DNA of 36,231 nucleotides from Bryobacterales bacterium (GTDB lineage Bacteria > Acidobacteriota > Terriglobia > Bryobacterales > Bryobacteraceae). Below, piece by piece: positions 29,291 to 36,231 of the stretch. The first letter of the stretch is position 1, and each line of letters opens with the position of its first letter. The notes beneath the pieces were generated by a model. That model had not been told where the DNA came from. It worked only from the letters and a program-made list of their open reading frames with translations, and made no database searches. The translations under genes and the position numbers were made by a program. Where the stretch lies: assembly GCA_003170295.1 (NCBI GenBank), contig PNAJ01000121.1:1-36231 (forward strand), written 5' to 3'.

Positions 29291-30361
29291 TTAAGGTCTT
29301 TTAAGGAGCGGTATTTGCTCCACAATTTCGATTCCGAAGGCATCGAGACCCAGAACTTTGCGCGGATGATTGGTCAGCAACCGGATCGTCGACAACCCCA
29401 GATCGGCCAAAATCTGCGCGCCAATCCCCGACTCGTATTGCGGCGCATTCTGCTGGTGATGCCTGTTTCCCATTCCCGTCTGATGCAGGTAAACAAACAC
29501 GCCCGACCCTTCTTCTTCAATACGATGGAGCGATGCCTGAATCATTTCGCGGCAATCGCATCGAGTCGAACCAAAAACGTCGCCGTGCAAACAACGCGCG
29601 TGCATGCGGACCAGAACGTCTTTCTTTTGAGCGACATCGCCTTTCACAAGCGCCACATGCCCCTGATCGTCTACGGTGCTGACATACTGAATCGTTTTGA
29701 AAACACCCGACTCGGTTTCGAGACATCCTTCGCCGCGGCGCTCGACAAAGTGCTCCGTTTCAAGCCGATAGCGAATCAACTCGGCCACCGAAATCATCTT
29801 GAGTCCATGCCTGGCGCAGAAATCCTTCAAATGAGGGACGCGCGCCATCGACCCGTCCTCATTCATGATTTCGCAGATCACTCCGCCCGGCTCCAAATCG
29901 CACATACGAGCCAGATCGACGGCTGCTTCGGTTTGTCCGGCGCGCACTAACACGCCGCCTTCTCTTGCTCTTAGCGGAAAAATGTGGCCCGGACGAGCCA
30001 AGTCGCGCGCGGTGCTTTTTTTGTCGATCGCGACGCGAATGGAATGAGATCGATCAGCCGCTGAAATTCCCGTGGTGATTCCCTCAAGCGCGTCAATCGA
30101 TTCGGTGAATGCAGTGCCGAATCGCGAAGTATTTTGTGTGGACATGAGCGGCAATTTCAAAGCATCGCAACGCTCCGCTGAAAGCGCTAAACATATGAGG
30201 CCACGGCCGTGTGTCGCCATGAAATTGATCGCTTCGGGAGTAACCAGCTCCGCAGCCATGGTGAGATCGCCTTCGTTTTCGCGATCCTCGTCATCGACGA
30301 CCACTAACATTTTGCCGGCGCGGAAATCAACGAGGGCTTCCGGAATCGTCGCAAAGGGCAT
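29291..30361 (-). CDS. ribBA: Bifunctional DHBP synthase / GTP cyclohydrolase II, aberrant C-terminal half
   Basis: The first half (residues 1-200) makes 3,4-dihydroxy-2-butanone 4-phosphate and is intact: VVVDDEDRENEGDL with catalytic Glu28/Glu30, THGRGLICLALS, ARPGHIFPLRAREGGVL and HTEAAVDL-like QTEAAVDL. The second half has the GTP cyclohydrolase II zinc site (Cys257, Cys268, Cys270 in HARCLHGDVFGSTRCDC). The usual RQEGRGIGL...RAY...DTVEAN stretch (about 50 residues in E. coli RibA) is replaced by a 28-residue HQTGMGNRHHQQNAPQYE, then SGIGAQIL; the frame is open and the deletion is in-frame. The C-terminus LLTNHPRKVLGLDAFGIEI is normal. Starts 16 bp after the peptidase gene. Confidence 0.88.
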   Translation of the reverse strand: MPFATIPEALVDFRAGKMLVVVDDEDRENEGDLTMAAELVTPEAINFMATHGRGLICLALSAERCDALKLPLMSTQNTSRFGTAFTESIDALEGITTGISAADRSHSIRVAIDKKSTARDLARPGHIFPLRAREGGVLVRAGQTEAAVDLARMCDLEPGGVICEIMNEDGSMARVPHLKDFCARHGLKMISVAELIRYRLETEHFVERRGEGCLETESGVFKTIQYVSTVDDQGHVALVKGDVAQKKDVLVRMHARCLHGDVFGSTRCDCREMIQASLHRIEEEGSGVFVYLHQTGMGNRHHQQNAPQYESGIGAQILADLGLSTIRLLTNHPRKVLGLDAFGIEIVEQIPLLKRP

Positions 30362-30376
30362 CTAATCAAGAATAGC

Positions 30377-31594
30377 TTAGAGACCGAGGCGCTTATCGAG
30401 GTCCGCGGTGATTGCGGCGAGTTTCTGCGGATTGTTCACCAGGTTGCGAAGTCCGTAGGCGGAGTAGCTTTCAGAAAACATTTCGACCGCGGCGAGCGAC
30501 AATGCATACGCGGCGATCGCGTGCTCGGTATCGAGGCGGGACCAATCCTGATGGAGATTTTCGAGCCTTGGCAGCCTGCCATCCTTGGCCATTTTTTCGA
30601 GCTTGAGGCGGATGGATGGCGACAAAGCATCGCCCGATAATTTTTGCGCGAGGCCCTCTTGCAGCCACGCGGGCCAGCGGCCCAGCATCGAAAGACAGGC
30701 GTGCGTGCTTTCATGCGCAAAGATGCGGAGCAGCGCCGCGTCCATGACCTGACTGGCAGCCACAGGCACGCGAATGCGGCCGTCGAATTGGCCGCCATTC
30801 CACTCCGCGGCATCGGTAGTTTTGTGATAGGCGTCGCGGCTCTGCACGATCGCGACAATGCGTTCCTCGGCGGTACAACCAAGCTGCCCCGAAATGCGCA
30901 GAAATTCCTGATCGAGGGCGCTGACCATTTGCCGGGCCGTTTCGACCGGAACCAGCGTCGCGTCGTAGCGCAGCAGCACGCGGAGACCGTACAGTTTGGC
31001 GGTGCTCTGATCGCCGGTTGTTTCGCGCTCCACGCGGCGGTACAGTCTTTCGAGATCCGGATTGGGCTGCGCGGCGAGCGAATTCTTCCAATAGATGAGC
31101 GCGCGCTGCGGATCGTCCGATCGCCAAGCCGCGATTCCCGCGAGAGCGAGCGTGGTGGGGTCGGACTTCTTGCGTAACTCGTTTTCGAGCAGCTCCAGAG
31201 CTCTCCCGGGCTGGCTCGATTCGATGAGCGCGGCGGCCTGGCTGCTGGCGACGGTGGCGCCTCCGAGCGAGGACATCTGTTGCGAAGCCGCCTTAATCGC
31301 ACCAAGCACTTGGGAAGCATCGAGCCACGATGCATCGCGCAAGCCTTTCTCAAACTCGTCGAGGCCGGATATGGCGCTGGCGGGCAGAAAACCATCTAAT
31401 GTTTTACCGCCGGTATCGATCGTAACTTTATAACAAGGCACGCTTTCGCCCGCGAGCGCATAGCGGATTTTGACGGGCTCACCGGCGTCGAGGGTCGCGA
31501 GCACCGAGGAATCGGCGGAGCACCCGTCGCGCAGAGGCGTGGCGGCCTCTCTGACAGCGACCATCATCAGAAAGAGGGACAACAACGCTGTCAT
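30377..31594 (-). CDS. Secreted TPR-containing gluzincin-like peptidase (peptidase MA-like)
   Basis: A 405-residue exported protein with a short signal-like N-terminus (MTALLSLFLMMVAVREAATP), an SH3-like region to about residue 75, a TPR-like helical middle (110-185: ALELLENELRKKSDPTTLAL) and a C-terminal zinc metallopeptidase domain. The zinc motif HESTH (His294, Glu295, His298) and the downstream third ligand Glu313 in WLQEGLAQKLS identify a gluzincin/peptidase MA fold. The motif is complete, so activity is plausible. Upstream of and in the same direction as ribBA, 15 bp apart; probable operon, though the functional link is not obvious. Confidence 0.8.
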   Translation of the reverse strand: MTALLSLFLMMVAVREAATPLRDGCSADSSVLATLDAGEPVKIRYALAGESVPCYKVTIDTGGKTLDGFLPASAISGLDEFEKGLRDASWLDASQVLGAIKAASQQMSSLGGATVASSQAAALIESSQPGRALELLENELRKKSDPTTLALAGIAAWRSDDPQRALIYWKNSLAAQPNPDLERLYRRVERETTGDQSTAKLYGLRVLLRYDATLVPVETARQMVSALDQEFLRISGQLGCTAEERIVAIVQSRDAYHKTTDAAEWNGGQFDGRIRVPVAASQVMDAALLRIFAHESTHACLSMLGRWPAWLQEGLAQKLSGDALSPSIRLKLEKMAKDGRLPRLENLHQDWSRLDTEHAIAAYALSLAAVEMFSESYSAYGLRNLVNNPQKLAAITADLDKRLGL

Positions 31595-31829
31595 GCTATC
31601 GAGAGTAAGGCGGATCGGCCCAAAAGTCCCTCAGGTGAACGCCTCAGAAATTCGATAAAGAATGCTCGCCACAGATGGGCTGATAACAGAACGGTTTGTC
31701 TGTGGGACTTTAGATTGCCAGTACCAGATGGGCGGGTTCTGGGGCATTTTGGCATCGCAGTGGGAGGGACGGGCCATCGGCTGTCGCGTTGCTGGTGTCG
31801 CGCAGGATTCTCAGGAAATCTGAGAAATC

Positions 31830-31866
31830 CGTCTGTCCCGGTTTGTTCCGGTTTGTTCGGTTTGTT
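31830..31866. repeat. GGAACAAACC-type array (inverted)
   Basis: Read on the minus strand: AACAAACCG, AACAAACCGG, AACAAACCGGGACAGAC. It is the inverted counterpart of arrays at 31992-32052, 34870-34908, 35813-35832 and 36179-36211; all end in GGGACAG followed by AC or CC. Confidence 0.75.
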
Positions 31867-31868
31867 AT

Positions 31869-31994
31869 GGAGCCTTCAAGGGCGAAGAGGTCGAGCTTCT
31901 TTCACCTTTCGAAACGATCCGGCCGACCTATCGGGAACTCGACCCTGAACACGCTGGTCCGATAAGGAATTGGCTTCTCTATCATCAAGCATTT
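31869..31994 (+). pseudogene. Coding remnant of an unrecognised gene
   Basis: The frame reads GAFKGEEVELLSPFETIRPT, YRELDPEHAGPIRNWLLYHQ and AFRTN, which looks like ordinary soluble protein, then continues into the next repeat array as GTNGNERGNER. No start, no upstream part and no family recognised. It is flanked by two inverted arrays. Confidence 0.5.
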
Positions 31995-32052
31995 CGAACG
32001 AACGGAACGAACGGGAACGAACGGGGGAACGAACGGAACGAACGGGACAGCC
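31992..32052. repeat. GAACGAACGG array (direct)
   Basis: About five GAACGAACGG-like units, with GGG spacers, end in AACGGGACAGCCAG. It lies 34 bp before the left terminus of the RAYT element. Confidence 0.78.
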
Positions 32053-32085
32053 AGAATCGAGGCGAATTGAAATCTGTTGAAATAT

Positions 32086-32851
32086 GCGGACAGCTCCGTC
32101 CCCTTGGTCATTTTAGCCTACCGCTGCTGCTTTTTCGAAGCTCCAGCGGCGCCAATTCCGCTGAAAGTGATTTTCCAGCCGGACGATAAATTCTTCGTCT
32201 CCGAACGGGCGTCCGGCATACGTGCAACGCCGCAGCAGATTCAGCTGCCGCTCGCCATCGGTCGAGGCATGCATTTCGCGCCACGTTTGCGCCCCTCCGG
32301 AGCGATTCCAAAATGCGATATCGAGCGGGCCAACTCGCTCCGGCTTCCGCTCTCCCAGATGAACGGCCGCACTGGACCAACGGTACTGTTCGGGGCGAGC
32401 GGCGACACCGGCGCGCACCGGGTTGGCCTCCACGTAGCGCAAGGCGATCCACAGGTGACATTCCGATAAAGGACACGAATAAAAGCGGTTCTGCCACAGA
32501 TGTCCGCTGCGACCGAGCGCGGCGTTGACGGCTTGCGCATAGGCTCCATGCACCCGGCGAAACAAAACGGCCAGGGAATCGGCGCGCTCCGGCACCACCA
32601 CCAGATGGACGTGATTCGTCATTAAACAATAGGCGAGCACGCGGACCCCTGCGTCCGGGCAGTTCCGTTCCAGCAGCCCGAGGTAAGTCTTGCGATGGGC
32701 TGTGGAAAAGAAGATCTTCTGCCGATTGGTCCCGCGCTGAGTAACGTGATAAGCGAGTCCAGGGAGGATGCAGCGGGCGTTGCGTGACATAACTGATGCC
32801 GAGTTAGTGCGGAAATCCGGTGATTTCTCTCAAACGGACGGAACTGTCCGC
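32086..32851. mobile_element. RAYT element with inverted 16-bp termini
   Basis: GCGGACAGCTCCGTCC at 32086-32101 and GGACGGAACTGTCCGC at 32836-32851 are inverted repeats of each other with one mismatch, and each is also an imperfect hairpin. They bracket the transposase gene. The sequence next to the left end, CCCCTTGGTCATTTTAG, has a CCCCTTGG counterpart to the right at 32891-32898. This arrangement fits REP/BIME-type ends recognised by RAYTs; activity is inferred, not shown. Confidence 0.72.
32113..32790 (-). CDS. REP-associated tyrosine transposase (RAYT, Y1_Tnp domain)
   Basis: A 225-residue IS200/IS605-like HUH enzyme. It starts MSRNARCILPGLAYHVTQRG, has the HUH motif His60-x-His62 in LMTNHVHLVVVPE, and the catalytic tyrosine Tyr119 in LRYVEANPVRAGV. 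Arg/His residues in GHLWQNRFYSCPL are also typical. These proteins nick and move REP hairpin DNA. The gene ends 12 bp from the left inverted terminus, and the start at 32790 is the natural ATG. All catalytic residues are present. Family RAYT rather than full IS200 is inferred from the C-terminal region and the flanking hairpins. Confidence 0.9.
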   Translation of the reverse strand: MSRNARCILPGLAYHVTQRGTNRQKIFFSTAHRKTYLGLLERNCPDAGVRVLAYCLMTNHVHLVVVPERADSLAVLFRRVHGAYAQAVNAALGRSGHLWQNRFYSCPLSECHLWIALRYVEANPVRAGVAARPEQYRWSSAAVHLGERKPERVGPLDIAFWNRSGGAQTWREMHASTDGERQLNLLRRCTYAGRPFGDEEFIVRLENHFQRNWRRWSFEKAAAVG

Positions 32852-32971
32852 AGGGTTAGTCATGTTTCGGTGTGCGTCGATTCTGACTGTCCCCTTGGGG
32901 GGGAGGGTGATATGTGCGGGTCGGCTTGCGGTTACACCCAGTGCCACGATTGCCGGTTTGCATCACCAGCC

Positions 32972-34681
32972 TTAGTTAAAGCCCGTCATTCTCGTGGTGC
33001 CGATGGAATAGGTAAAGAACGCCTGGTCGGTCGTCCCGCCGGCTTTCAACGGCGCCGAGAACGATCCCTGCCCTTTCGCGGAGTCCGTAGTGGCCATAAC
33101 GGCCAGGGTCCCAACGGTGCCGTCTCCGTTCGCTCCTTGGTTAGTTATTACCGGCATCTGCTGGAGCACGCTGACCGGTACTGTGAAGGCGCCCGCCGAA
33201 GCCTGAGCGGTACAAGTGAAAACCGCACCCGTAGCCGTCGACGTACTCACAGTTAGACCAGTTCCGGTAATCTGGACCAGACCCGTGCCGCCGCCTGTCC
33301 ATTGGATGGGCAAAGGCGTATTTCGGGAGATCGGGTCCGCGATGGAGTTCTCGTTGGTCCACACCAGATCGCTGGGAAAATCCATCTTGCCCGTGAACGC
33401 CCCGATATCCGCGCCGCCGTTGCTCGCAATTGTGTAGCTGCCTGGTGTCAGAGTCGGGCTTCCGCTGCCGCCCTGTCCAAGAAGTCCGCTGTCATAAAGC
33501 GTTGCGCTGTAAACCATGGTGTCGTCGCGCGGGATCGTGACTGCGGCAGCCGGCCCGCTGAGCGACAGTTGAAGGCCCGCGTCCAGCAGCCCTAAATTGC
33601 CACCCGGAGCGACGGTTCCGCCAGCGATCCGATAAAAAGTGCACGCTCCGATCTGCGTCGCCGAGAAACCCGCTATCCCGACGTCGGCGGCGCCAGACCG
33701 GGAAAACGCGCCCTGAACGAACTCGCTCTTTTGGTGGAGCGGGCCCAGCCCTGGTATCACCATGTCTAGAGTATGTTTCGACAATTCCACACCCCCAACG
33801 ACGAGGGTGCCGCCCTGATCCAGCTTTCTCAACTGAGCCTCCGTCAGCGTCCCACTGTTGCAGAAACTCTGTCCTGGTGGGGCGACAGCGATGGTCCCGG
33901 CATTCGACAACCGCCCACCGGCCCTCACCTGAAGACTGACGAAACAACCGGTGGTCACGTTTGCCGGAACCGAGAAGTTAATCTGATCCAGCCCCGGCGA
34001 ACCGCCCGAACGGCCCGCGTATAGCGGCGTTACCTCAATCCCGCCCACCACCACTTTCACCTGACCCGCGGCAGTCTGGTCGCCGGCCGATCCGCCGTTC
34101 ACGTCCGAACTCGCATCCGCGCCGAGGCCGGTACCCCACAGGATGATCGCGTCGCCAGGTCTTGCCGGACGAGTGGAATATTGTGCCAGCGTGCAGGTCG
34201 TAAAGCGATTCAAGTCAAGGCCGCCGTAAGTCGCCTGCGCGGGGCCCAATCCGTTTTGACTCTGCGTCGCGTACCCGAAGTTCGTATCTACAACATTCAC
34301 CCGTTTTGGCGCGCTCGCCTGGCCGTTATAGGTGACCCGGAGATCGTAGGCCCCGGCCGCTGTACTGGATGGAAGCAGAGCTGCTAGTTGCCCGGCCAAT
34401 GTGTACCATATGCGGGCGCTCACCGCCGCGCCGCCGGAGGCCGGTGTGAGGCTGACGCTGGTACCCGAAAGGTCGGTTGGGAATGGCAAAGCTCCCGTAT
34501 AGACCGAGATCGACGCCGGCCCCATTCCGGTGCCGAAAACGACGAACCAGGATCCTCGCGCGATGTCGGAAGTGTAGGAACTCGCGTTCGATATGCCGTT
34601 ATCCCTGATAACAGGTTGCGCCCAAGCCGCGGAAAATACCAGCATCATCGATCCGGCGCAAACCAAGAATATTCTTTTCAT
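32972..34681 (-). CDS. Secreted TIGR03437-domain protein of the Solibacter type
   Basis: A 569-residue exported protein: signal peptide MKRIFLVCAGSMMLVFSAAWA, then the TIGR03437 region, a repeated immunoglobulin-like domain (residues about 25-270) with IARGSWFVVFGTGMGPASIS, PARPGDAIILWGTGLGADAS and GSPGLDQINFSVPANVTTGC. The C-terminal 300 residues hold further beta-rich segments (LRKLDQGGTLVVGGVELSKH, GTGLVQITGTGLTVSTST) ending in an unrecognised domain. TIGR03437 is found mainly in Solibacter-group secreted proteins of unknown function. The ATG at 34681 follows GGAGAG. The open frame continues 42 codons upstream but without a signal peptide, so it is not used. Confidence 0.85.
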   Translation of the reverse strand: MKRIFLVCAGSMMLVFSAAWAQPVIRDNGISNASSYTSDIARGSWFVVFGTGMGPASISVYTGALPFPTDLSGTSVSLTPASGGAAVSARIWYTLAGQLAALLPSSTAAGAYDLRVTYNGQASAPKRVNVVDTNFGYATQSQNGLGPAQATYGGLDLNRFTTCTLAQYSTRPARPGDAIILWGTGLGADASSDVNGGSAGDQTAAGQVKVVVGGIEVTPLYAGRSGGSPGLDQINFSVPANVTTGCFVSLQVRAGGRLSNAGTIAVAPPGQSFCNSGTLTEAQLRKLDQGGTLVVGGVELSKHTLDMVIPGLGPLHQKSEFVQGAFSRSGAADVGIAGFSATQIGACTFYRIAGGTVAPGGNLGLLDAGLQLSLSGPAAAVTIPRDDTMVYSATLYDSGLLGQGGSGSPTLTPGSYTIASNGGADIGAFTGKMDFPSDLVWTNENSIADPISRNTPLPIQWTGGGTGLVQITGTGLTVSTSTATGAVFTCTAQASAGAFTVPVSVLQQMPVITNQGANGDGTVGTLAVMATTDSAKGQGSFSAPLKAGGTTDQAFFTYSIGTTRMTGFN

Positions 34682-34951
34682 AAGATCTCTCCGTAACCCA
34701 GTTTTTCGCAGCCCAACCTTCCAGCGCCGCAGCACCGCTGCCGCCGGAGAACCCAAACCCACCTCGTTTAACACATGCGCGCAAACCGATCCAAATGGGC
34801 CACTCAAGAAGGAATATTGCTAGACTACGAATCGAACCTGCGAGGAGACGGGGAACCGTGGGCGAGGAAGGAAAACCGGGAAAACCGGGGGAAACCGGGA
34901 CAGACGGAGATTTGCGATTCTTAGAGAAAGCGTCATAGTCCCATCTTCCAA
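34682..34951. other. Gap with a GGGAAAACC array, no gene seen
   Basis: This 270-bp interval separates two divergent genes and contains the array at 34870-34908. No promoter was assigned. Confidence 0.6.
34870..34908. repeat. GGGAAAACC array
   Basis: Three GAAAACCGGG-type units followed by GGGACAGACGGA. Nearly identical to 36179-36211, which ends in the same GGGACAGACGGA. Confidence 0.78.
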
Positions 34952-35723
34952 ATGAGAGAGATTCGATCAATCGCAGTGACGATGATTCTTTTGACGTCTT
35001 GCGGCTTGGCTCGTGCACAGTCTTACGTCGATCAGACGCTGAAACAGCTCGCTTCGACATGCCGCGACCTGTACGAGCACGGCTACGCTGTAGATATCTA
35101 TCGTCGCCCGAATCGATCAGCGCCGGTTCGCCGGGGGGTCTTCCGACATGCCCCGGATGCACGGGCCGGACGATGGGGCGATAGACCGGATCGTATTGGG
35201 CCGTTTGAGCCCGAACTTGCGGTTTGAACTTGTGAACTCTGGTGGTGAAGATTGGCAGTGGACCACAAATGGACAAACGATCTGGTGCTATCGCCGGGAT
35301 CTCAAAGCGTACACGGAGGTGAAAGCGGACCCTTGGCCGCAGGGGCTTGGGCCGGGCGATGGCCTTCCAGGATACGAATGGAAATACTTTGCAAAATTTC
35401 TCGCAATCACGGATATTACGGATCGAGCGCGTGTCTTAAAGGACGACATACCCCCTGACCATGACTGCCCCGGCCCATCTGTTTTGATCGAGTTGATCTT
35501 GGCCGAGGGTGATGCGCCGGCAAGAGAGCAGTTGCGGGTCCTCACGCGCCAGCATCTGCCATGCCATTCGACCACATATTTTACGCGTTTGGGACACGGG
35601 CGTATGCCATACGACTTCAAAGAGGACATTACTTGGCGGTTCCGGGATCATAGTGACCCCAACTTATTTGTCTTCGTGCCGGATAAACACGCCAAGCGCG
35701 TGTCCAAATTTAGGCGGTATTAG
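34952..35723 (+). pseudogene. Secreted LolA-like (DUF2092-like?) protein gene split by a frameshift
   Basis: Two overlapping frames join into one protein. The first (34952-35100) gives a signal peptide RSIAVTMILLTSCGLARAQS and LASTCRDLYEHGYAVDIY. After a one-base shift near 35100 the second frame runs ARIDQRRFAGG, GPDDGAIDRIVLGRLSPNLRF, ELVNSGGEDWQWTTNGQTIW and CYRRDLKAYTEVKADPW to 35723. The WTTNGQTIWCYRRDLKAYTE pattern is typical of MucB/LolA-like lipoprotein-binding proteins. The shift must occur between the frame-0 stop at 35090 and about 35115. Could be a real pseudogene or one missing or extra base. About 255 residues when joined. Confidence 0.65.
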
Positions 35724-35789
35724 CTTGCATTTGATCCTCCTTCAACGTCAAAACTGCCGTGGATGTTATCACACCTTTTCGCGCACACA

Positions 35790-35946
35790 ACCGAGTGATT
35801 TTGACTTGTCAAGGGGAAAACCGGGACAGACTGTACCCTCGCCAGGCGCGACCCCGGCAAGACTGTCAATATAGGAACTTGCTACTTTGGCGGGAATAGG
35901 AACTTTCTACTTTGCTCCGACACCGAGTGATTTGCCTTGTCAAGGG
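35790..35946. repeat. Direct 25-bp repeats bracketing a tandem 25-bp duplication
   Basis: ACCGAGTGAT...TTGTCAAGGG occurs at 35790-35815 and again at 35922-35946 with a one-base gap and a mismatch. Between them lie a GGGAAAACC unit (35813-35832) and two tandem 25-bp units (35871-35895 and 35896-35920: ATAGGAACTT, CTACTTTG shared, 20 of 25 identical). The inner block is bounded by TGTC (35864) and GACA (35919), resembling transposon ends. Confidence 0.65.
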
Positions 35947-36004
35947 CTTTACTGGTTCGACGTGGACGCCGGACGACGGGTGAGCGAGGCAGGAGTTGCG
36001 TGAT

Positions 36005-36214
36005 ATGATTTTGGCGAGCATGTTGCGTATTCTTTTCGGGCTGACACTTGCAGTTTGCGCATTTGCTCAGTACCGGCGCGGGGTCGATATTTCGGGCGCC
36101 GAGTTCGGAAACAAGTCCATTCCTGGCACGCTGGGGCGCGACTACACCTTCGAAAGCGAGTCCACATTTCAGTATTTCGGGGAAAACCGGGGGAAAACCG
36201 GGACAGACGGATGA
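36005..36214 (+). pseudogene. 5' end of a GH5-type glycoside hydrolase gene, broken by a repeat array
   Basis: The ATG at 36005 follows AGGAG at 35991-35995. The product has a signal peptide MILASMLRILFGLTLAVCAF and then YRRGVDISGAEFG, GTLGRDYTF and FQYFG, which match the N-terminus of GH5 cellulase-type enzymes (GVNLSGAEFG, PGxxGxDYTY, YFxxKGxxxxR). Right after FQYFG the sequence turns into the array GGGGAAAACC...GGGACAGACGGA and stops at 36214; the catalytic domain is absent or continues beyond the insertion outside the window. Signal and motif assignments are from memory of the family. Confidence 0.65.
36179..36211. repeat. GGGAAAACC array interrupting the GH5-like gene
   Basis: Two GGGGAAAACC units followed by GGGACAGACGGA, then TGACGTGCACCCC and TAAAATG at the window edge. 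TAAAATG also occurs on the minus strand beside the left terminus of the RAYT element (32107-32113), so a further RAYT or REP end may follow. Confidence 0.7.
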
Positions 36215-36231
36215 CGTGCACCCCTAAAATG

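Larger units (their letters stand above)
31595..32085. other. About 490-bp gap with repeat arrays and coding remnants
   Basis: No intact gene is seen. A short reading frame (31728-31823, MGGFWGILASQWEGRAIG...) runs to a stop, and after an inverted repeat array (31830-31866) the same frame continues as a protein-like stretch at 31869-31994 that in turn ends in a second array (31992-32052). Confidence 0.6.

Noticed and set aside
31992..32052. CRISPR-like array
   Set aside because: Units are about 10 bp, contiguous and without spacers, and no cas gene is present.
35870..35921. Similarity of AAGTTCCTATTC (minus strand) to the yeast FRT half-site
   Set aside because: The units are in direct, not inverted, order and the spacer does not match; the resemblance is coincidental.

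Overview
The window looks like a chromosomal segment from an Acidobacteriota bacterium, most likely the Solibacter/Bryobacter group. The inference rests on high GC, a MacB/FtsX-type permease of the duplicated orphan ('ADOP') architecture typical of Acidobacteria at 22.6-25.0 kb, a secreted protein with the Solibacter-type TIGR03437 domain at 33.0-34.7 kb, and many small dispersed hairpin repeats. No rRNA, tRNA, CRISPR array or replication origin was seen.

Layout. 0-3 kb: nagA, a branched-chain aminotransferase (ilvE) and a divergent HAD phosphatase. 3.0-5.8 kb is an accessory patch: a vapBC toxin-antitoxin pair with a palindromic operator, a decayed DCC-family gene, a duplicated 3' fragment of a phytanoyl-CoA dioxygenase gene, a zinc-ribbon protein, a toxin-like small protein and the intact dioxygenase. 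6.0-10.7 kb: a FecR/DUF6600 secreted protein with a clear terminator, a YfhO-like membrane protein and small membrane proteins. 10.7-17.8 kb, all on +: a class A penicillin-binding protein, a TPR protein, a TPR lipoprotein, a LarA-N/DUF2088 protein and a beta-propeller protein whose frame breaks in a run of eight T; several of these overlap by 4 bp and are probably translationally coupled.

17.8-20.9 kb on -: a YafQ/DinJ-type toxin-antitoxin pair with a palindromic operator, a GNAT acetyltransferase, a VOC dioxygenase, a solitary Flp pilin and a GT87-like mannosyltransferase pseudogene with several frameshifts. 21-26 kb: a GT-C (ArnT-like) glycosyltransferase, the ADOP permease and a membrane protein with an HEGLGH motif. 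26.5-31.6 kb: a hypothetical protein, rmuC coupled to proline dehydrogenase, ribBA with an unusually shortened GTP cyclohydrolase II core, and a gluzincin-like peptidase.

31.6-36.2 kb is a repeat-rich, decaying zone: a REP-associated tyrosine transposase (RAYT) bracketed by inverted 16-bp termini, several short arrays built on GGGAAAACC-like units that end in GGGACAGAC, a coding remnant caught between two inverted arrays, a frameshifted secreted protein gene, and the beginning of a GH5-type glycoside hydrolase whose reading frame runs into one of the same arrays at the window edge.

The most interesting signals are the duplicated phyH 3' end bracketing a toxin-like gene (it resembles an integration that regenerates a gene end), the RAYT with its repeat arrays invading genes, two genes whose only plausible start is CTG, the aberrant RibBA, and the three-copy twin-hairpin repeat family. 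Several one-base indels occur in this window (positions near 4243, 17550, 20175-20700 and 35100), so sequencing error must be excluded before each is called a pseudogene.
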